NCBI GenBank assembly: GCA_001003725.1
Contig: LCPR01000004.1
Location: forward strand, 1 to 44,546
Reading direction: 5' to 3'
Length of the DNA: 44,546 nucleotides
DNA from: Candidatus Saccharibacteria bacterium GW2011_GWC2_48_9
GTDB taxonomy: Bacteria > Patescibacteriota > Saccharimonadia > Saccharimonadales > Saccharimonadaceae
This document shows positions 43,874-44,546 of this stretch, one piece after another. The translations under genes were made by a program, and so were the position numbers. Numbering within the stretch: the stretch's first letter is position 1; each line of letters opens with the position of its first letter. The notes below the pieces were generated by a model, which did no database searches, was not told where the DNA came from, and was given only the letters and a program-made list of their open reading frames with translations.

Positions 43874-43903
43874 ATTATACATAAGCACTATCTGTTATTG
43901 CAA
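43874..43903 (-). promoter_or_regulatory. pilMNO-BTC operon promoter
   Basis: TTGCAA (43898-43903), 18-base spacer, TATAAT (43874-43879) on minus. Predicted start is near 43867, only about 4 bases before the ATG at 43863. Confidence 0.7.
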
Positions 43904-43917
43904 GTAAATCGCCATAA

Positions 43918-43942
43918 ATAAAACCTCCTTGTAAAAAGGAGG
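43918..43942 (-). terminator. Terminator after the partial gene at 43961
   Basis: CCTCCTT / AAGGAGG stem with TTTTATTT on minus, upstream of the pilM promoter. Confidence 0.7.
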
Positions 43943-43960
43943 CTCTATTTGTGCTACGTA

Positions 43961-44546
43961 TTAATAGCGTGGAGGGAGATCTATAGTGTTAGTAGTAACA
44001 TATTTTTTACTAGCACTATCGACATAACTCGCAGCCCAGATATATGCGTCTGGCCGTAAGTTAAAGTTCTCGCCAGGAATACTTTGCGATACCGTCGTTT
44101 CCGTACCTTGGTCCTTACCACCGTTACGACGGAGCATGAGTAGCTCTGCCGATACAGGACCGTTGACCGTCAGCCTGCTATCACATAGACCGCGTGAGCG
44201 AGGAATATTCTCTACGTTGCCAACTGGCTGACCCGTACGGCAGGTGTTGATTGTACCCTGTGGATTTATTAGCCATGCGTCAACCTGTGCGACCGTATGG
44301 TTGATGTTCAGCTTGTAGTTGGTTGACTCCGTAGCGGGGGCTACAACAACCTGCGAGATGTCCCCTATCGAGTTGTATTCGGTAGGTATCTGTATATTAG
44401 AGGCGATGTTTACAATCGTGTTCTCCTGTGCGAGCAGTATGATTGATCTGTTGGTCGGCAGCACGCCATCGGCTGTCACGGTGACAGTAGCATTTGGTCG
44501 TAGCACATACACACCCGCGTCAAGCGTCGACAGGTTGACGCTGTTT
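43961..44546 (-). CDS. C-terminal part of an extracellular protein (5' end outside window)
   Basis: The frame is open from the window edge (NSVNLSTLDAGVYVLRPNAT) to a stop at 43961, so only the last ~195 residues are seen. The visible part is beta-rich, with VTVTADGVLPTNRSIILLAQ and SRLTVNGPVSAELLMLRRNG, two Cys (INTCRTG and GLCDSR) that may form a disulfide, and no C-terminal membrane helix. It could be a large pilus-associated or surface protein. It has a separate terminator, so it is not in the pilM operon. Function unknown. Confidence 0.75.
   Translation of the reverse strand, partial: NSVNLSTLDAGVYVLRPNATVTVTADGVLPTNRSIILLAQENTIVNIASNIQIPTEYNSIGDISQVVVAPATESTNYKLNINHTVAQVDAWLINPQGTINTCRTGQPVGNVENIPRSRGLCDSRLTVNGPVSAELLMLRRNGGKDQGTETTVSQSIPGENFNLRPDAYIWAASYVDSASKKYVTTNTIDLPPRY

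Overview
The window looks like chromosomal DNA of a Candidate Phyla Radiation bacterium, most likely Candidatus Saccharibacteria (TM7). This is inference from gene content. There is a secretin-less type IV pilus locus, a VirD4/TraG-like ATPase with a long Pro/Gln tail, a ThrRS without a TGS domain, and several surface proteins of the membrane-anchored, Pro-rich type. Recognisable biosynthetic pathways are absent, while nucleotide-handling enzymes are present (two NT5C-like phosphatases, NDP kinase, NrdR). All coding regions read with the standard code. All five tRNA genes encode their own CCA end. I see no insertion sequence, prophage or CRISPR array.

Layout. 0-8 kb: gyrB-gyrA on the minus strand, two membrane/surface proteins on plus, then a three-gene minus operon (4-TM protein, Pro-rich protein, VirD4-like ATPase). 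8.0-10.1 kb: a long gene-free stretch that carries RNA genes, namely a promoter-driven structured RNA candidate, a short promoter-to-terminator RNA and tmRNA (ssrA). 10.1-12.8 kb: comM-like ATPase, then infC-rpmI-rplT. 12.8-15.4 kb: RNase P RNA, a Nudix-RNase H fusion, tRNA-Pro, another structured RNA candidate, an M50 protease and rpmB. 15.4-20.5 kb: a minus-strand operon headed by thrS, with a T-box-like attenuator leader, running through an NT5C-like phosphatase, an alkyltransferase-like protein, miaA, a winged-helix protein and a degenerate metallo-beta-lactamase-fold protein. 20.5-25 kb: tRNA-Val, a 38-residue apparently leaderless gene, nrdR, a membrane glycosyltransferase, tRNA-Thr/tRNA-Asp and a Fic protein. 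25-31.5 kb: a frameshifted surface protein, sod, a SurA/PrsA-like foldase, a PH-domain protein, another NT5C-like phosphatase, tRNA-Arg, ndk and a Xer recombinase. 31.5-44.5 kb: a type IV pilus locus in the order (upstream to downstream on minus) pilM, pilN, pilO, a small membrane protein, pilB, pilT, pilC, pilA, pilD and four prepilin-like/PilX-like genes. A partial extracellular protein gene lies upstream of pilM.

How it fits together. The pilus genes supply assembly and retraction motors, platform, inner-membrane alignment proteins, prepilin peptidase, major pilin and minor pilins. With comM and the VirD4-like ATPase, the region suits a small host-attached cell that uses pili for contact, twitching and DNA uptake; that role is inference from known Saccharibacteria biology. 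The most interesting parts are the non-coding ones: three uncharacterised RNA candidates with clean promoters, a tmRNA with a non-canonical T-loop, a T-box-like thrS leader whose promoter shares one palindromic -35 box with tRNA-Val, and a pattern of -10 boxes about 7-13 bases before start codons, which suggests leaderless transcripts.
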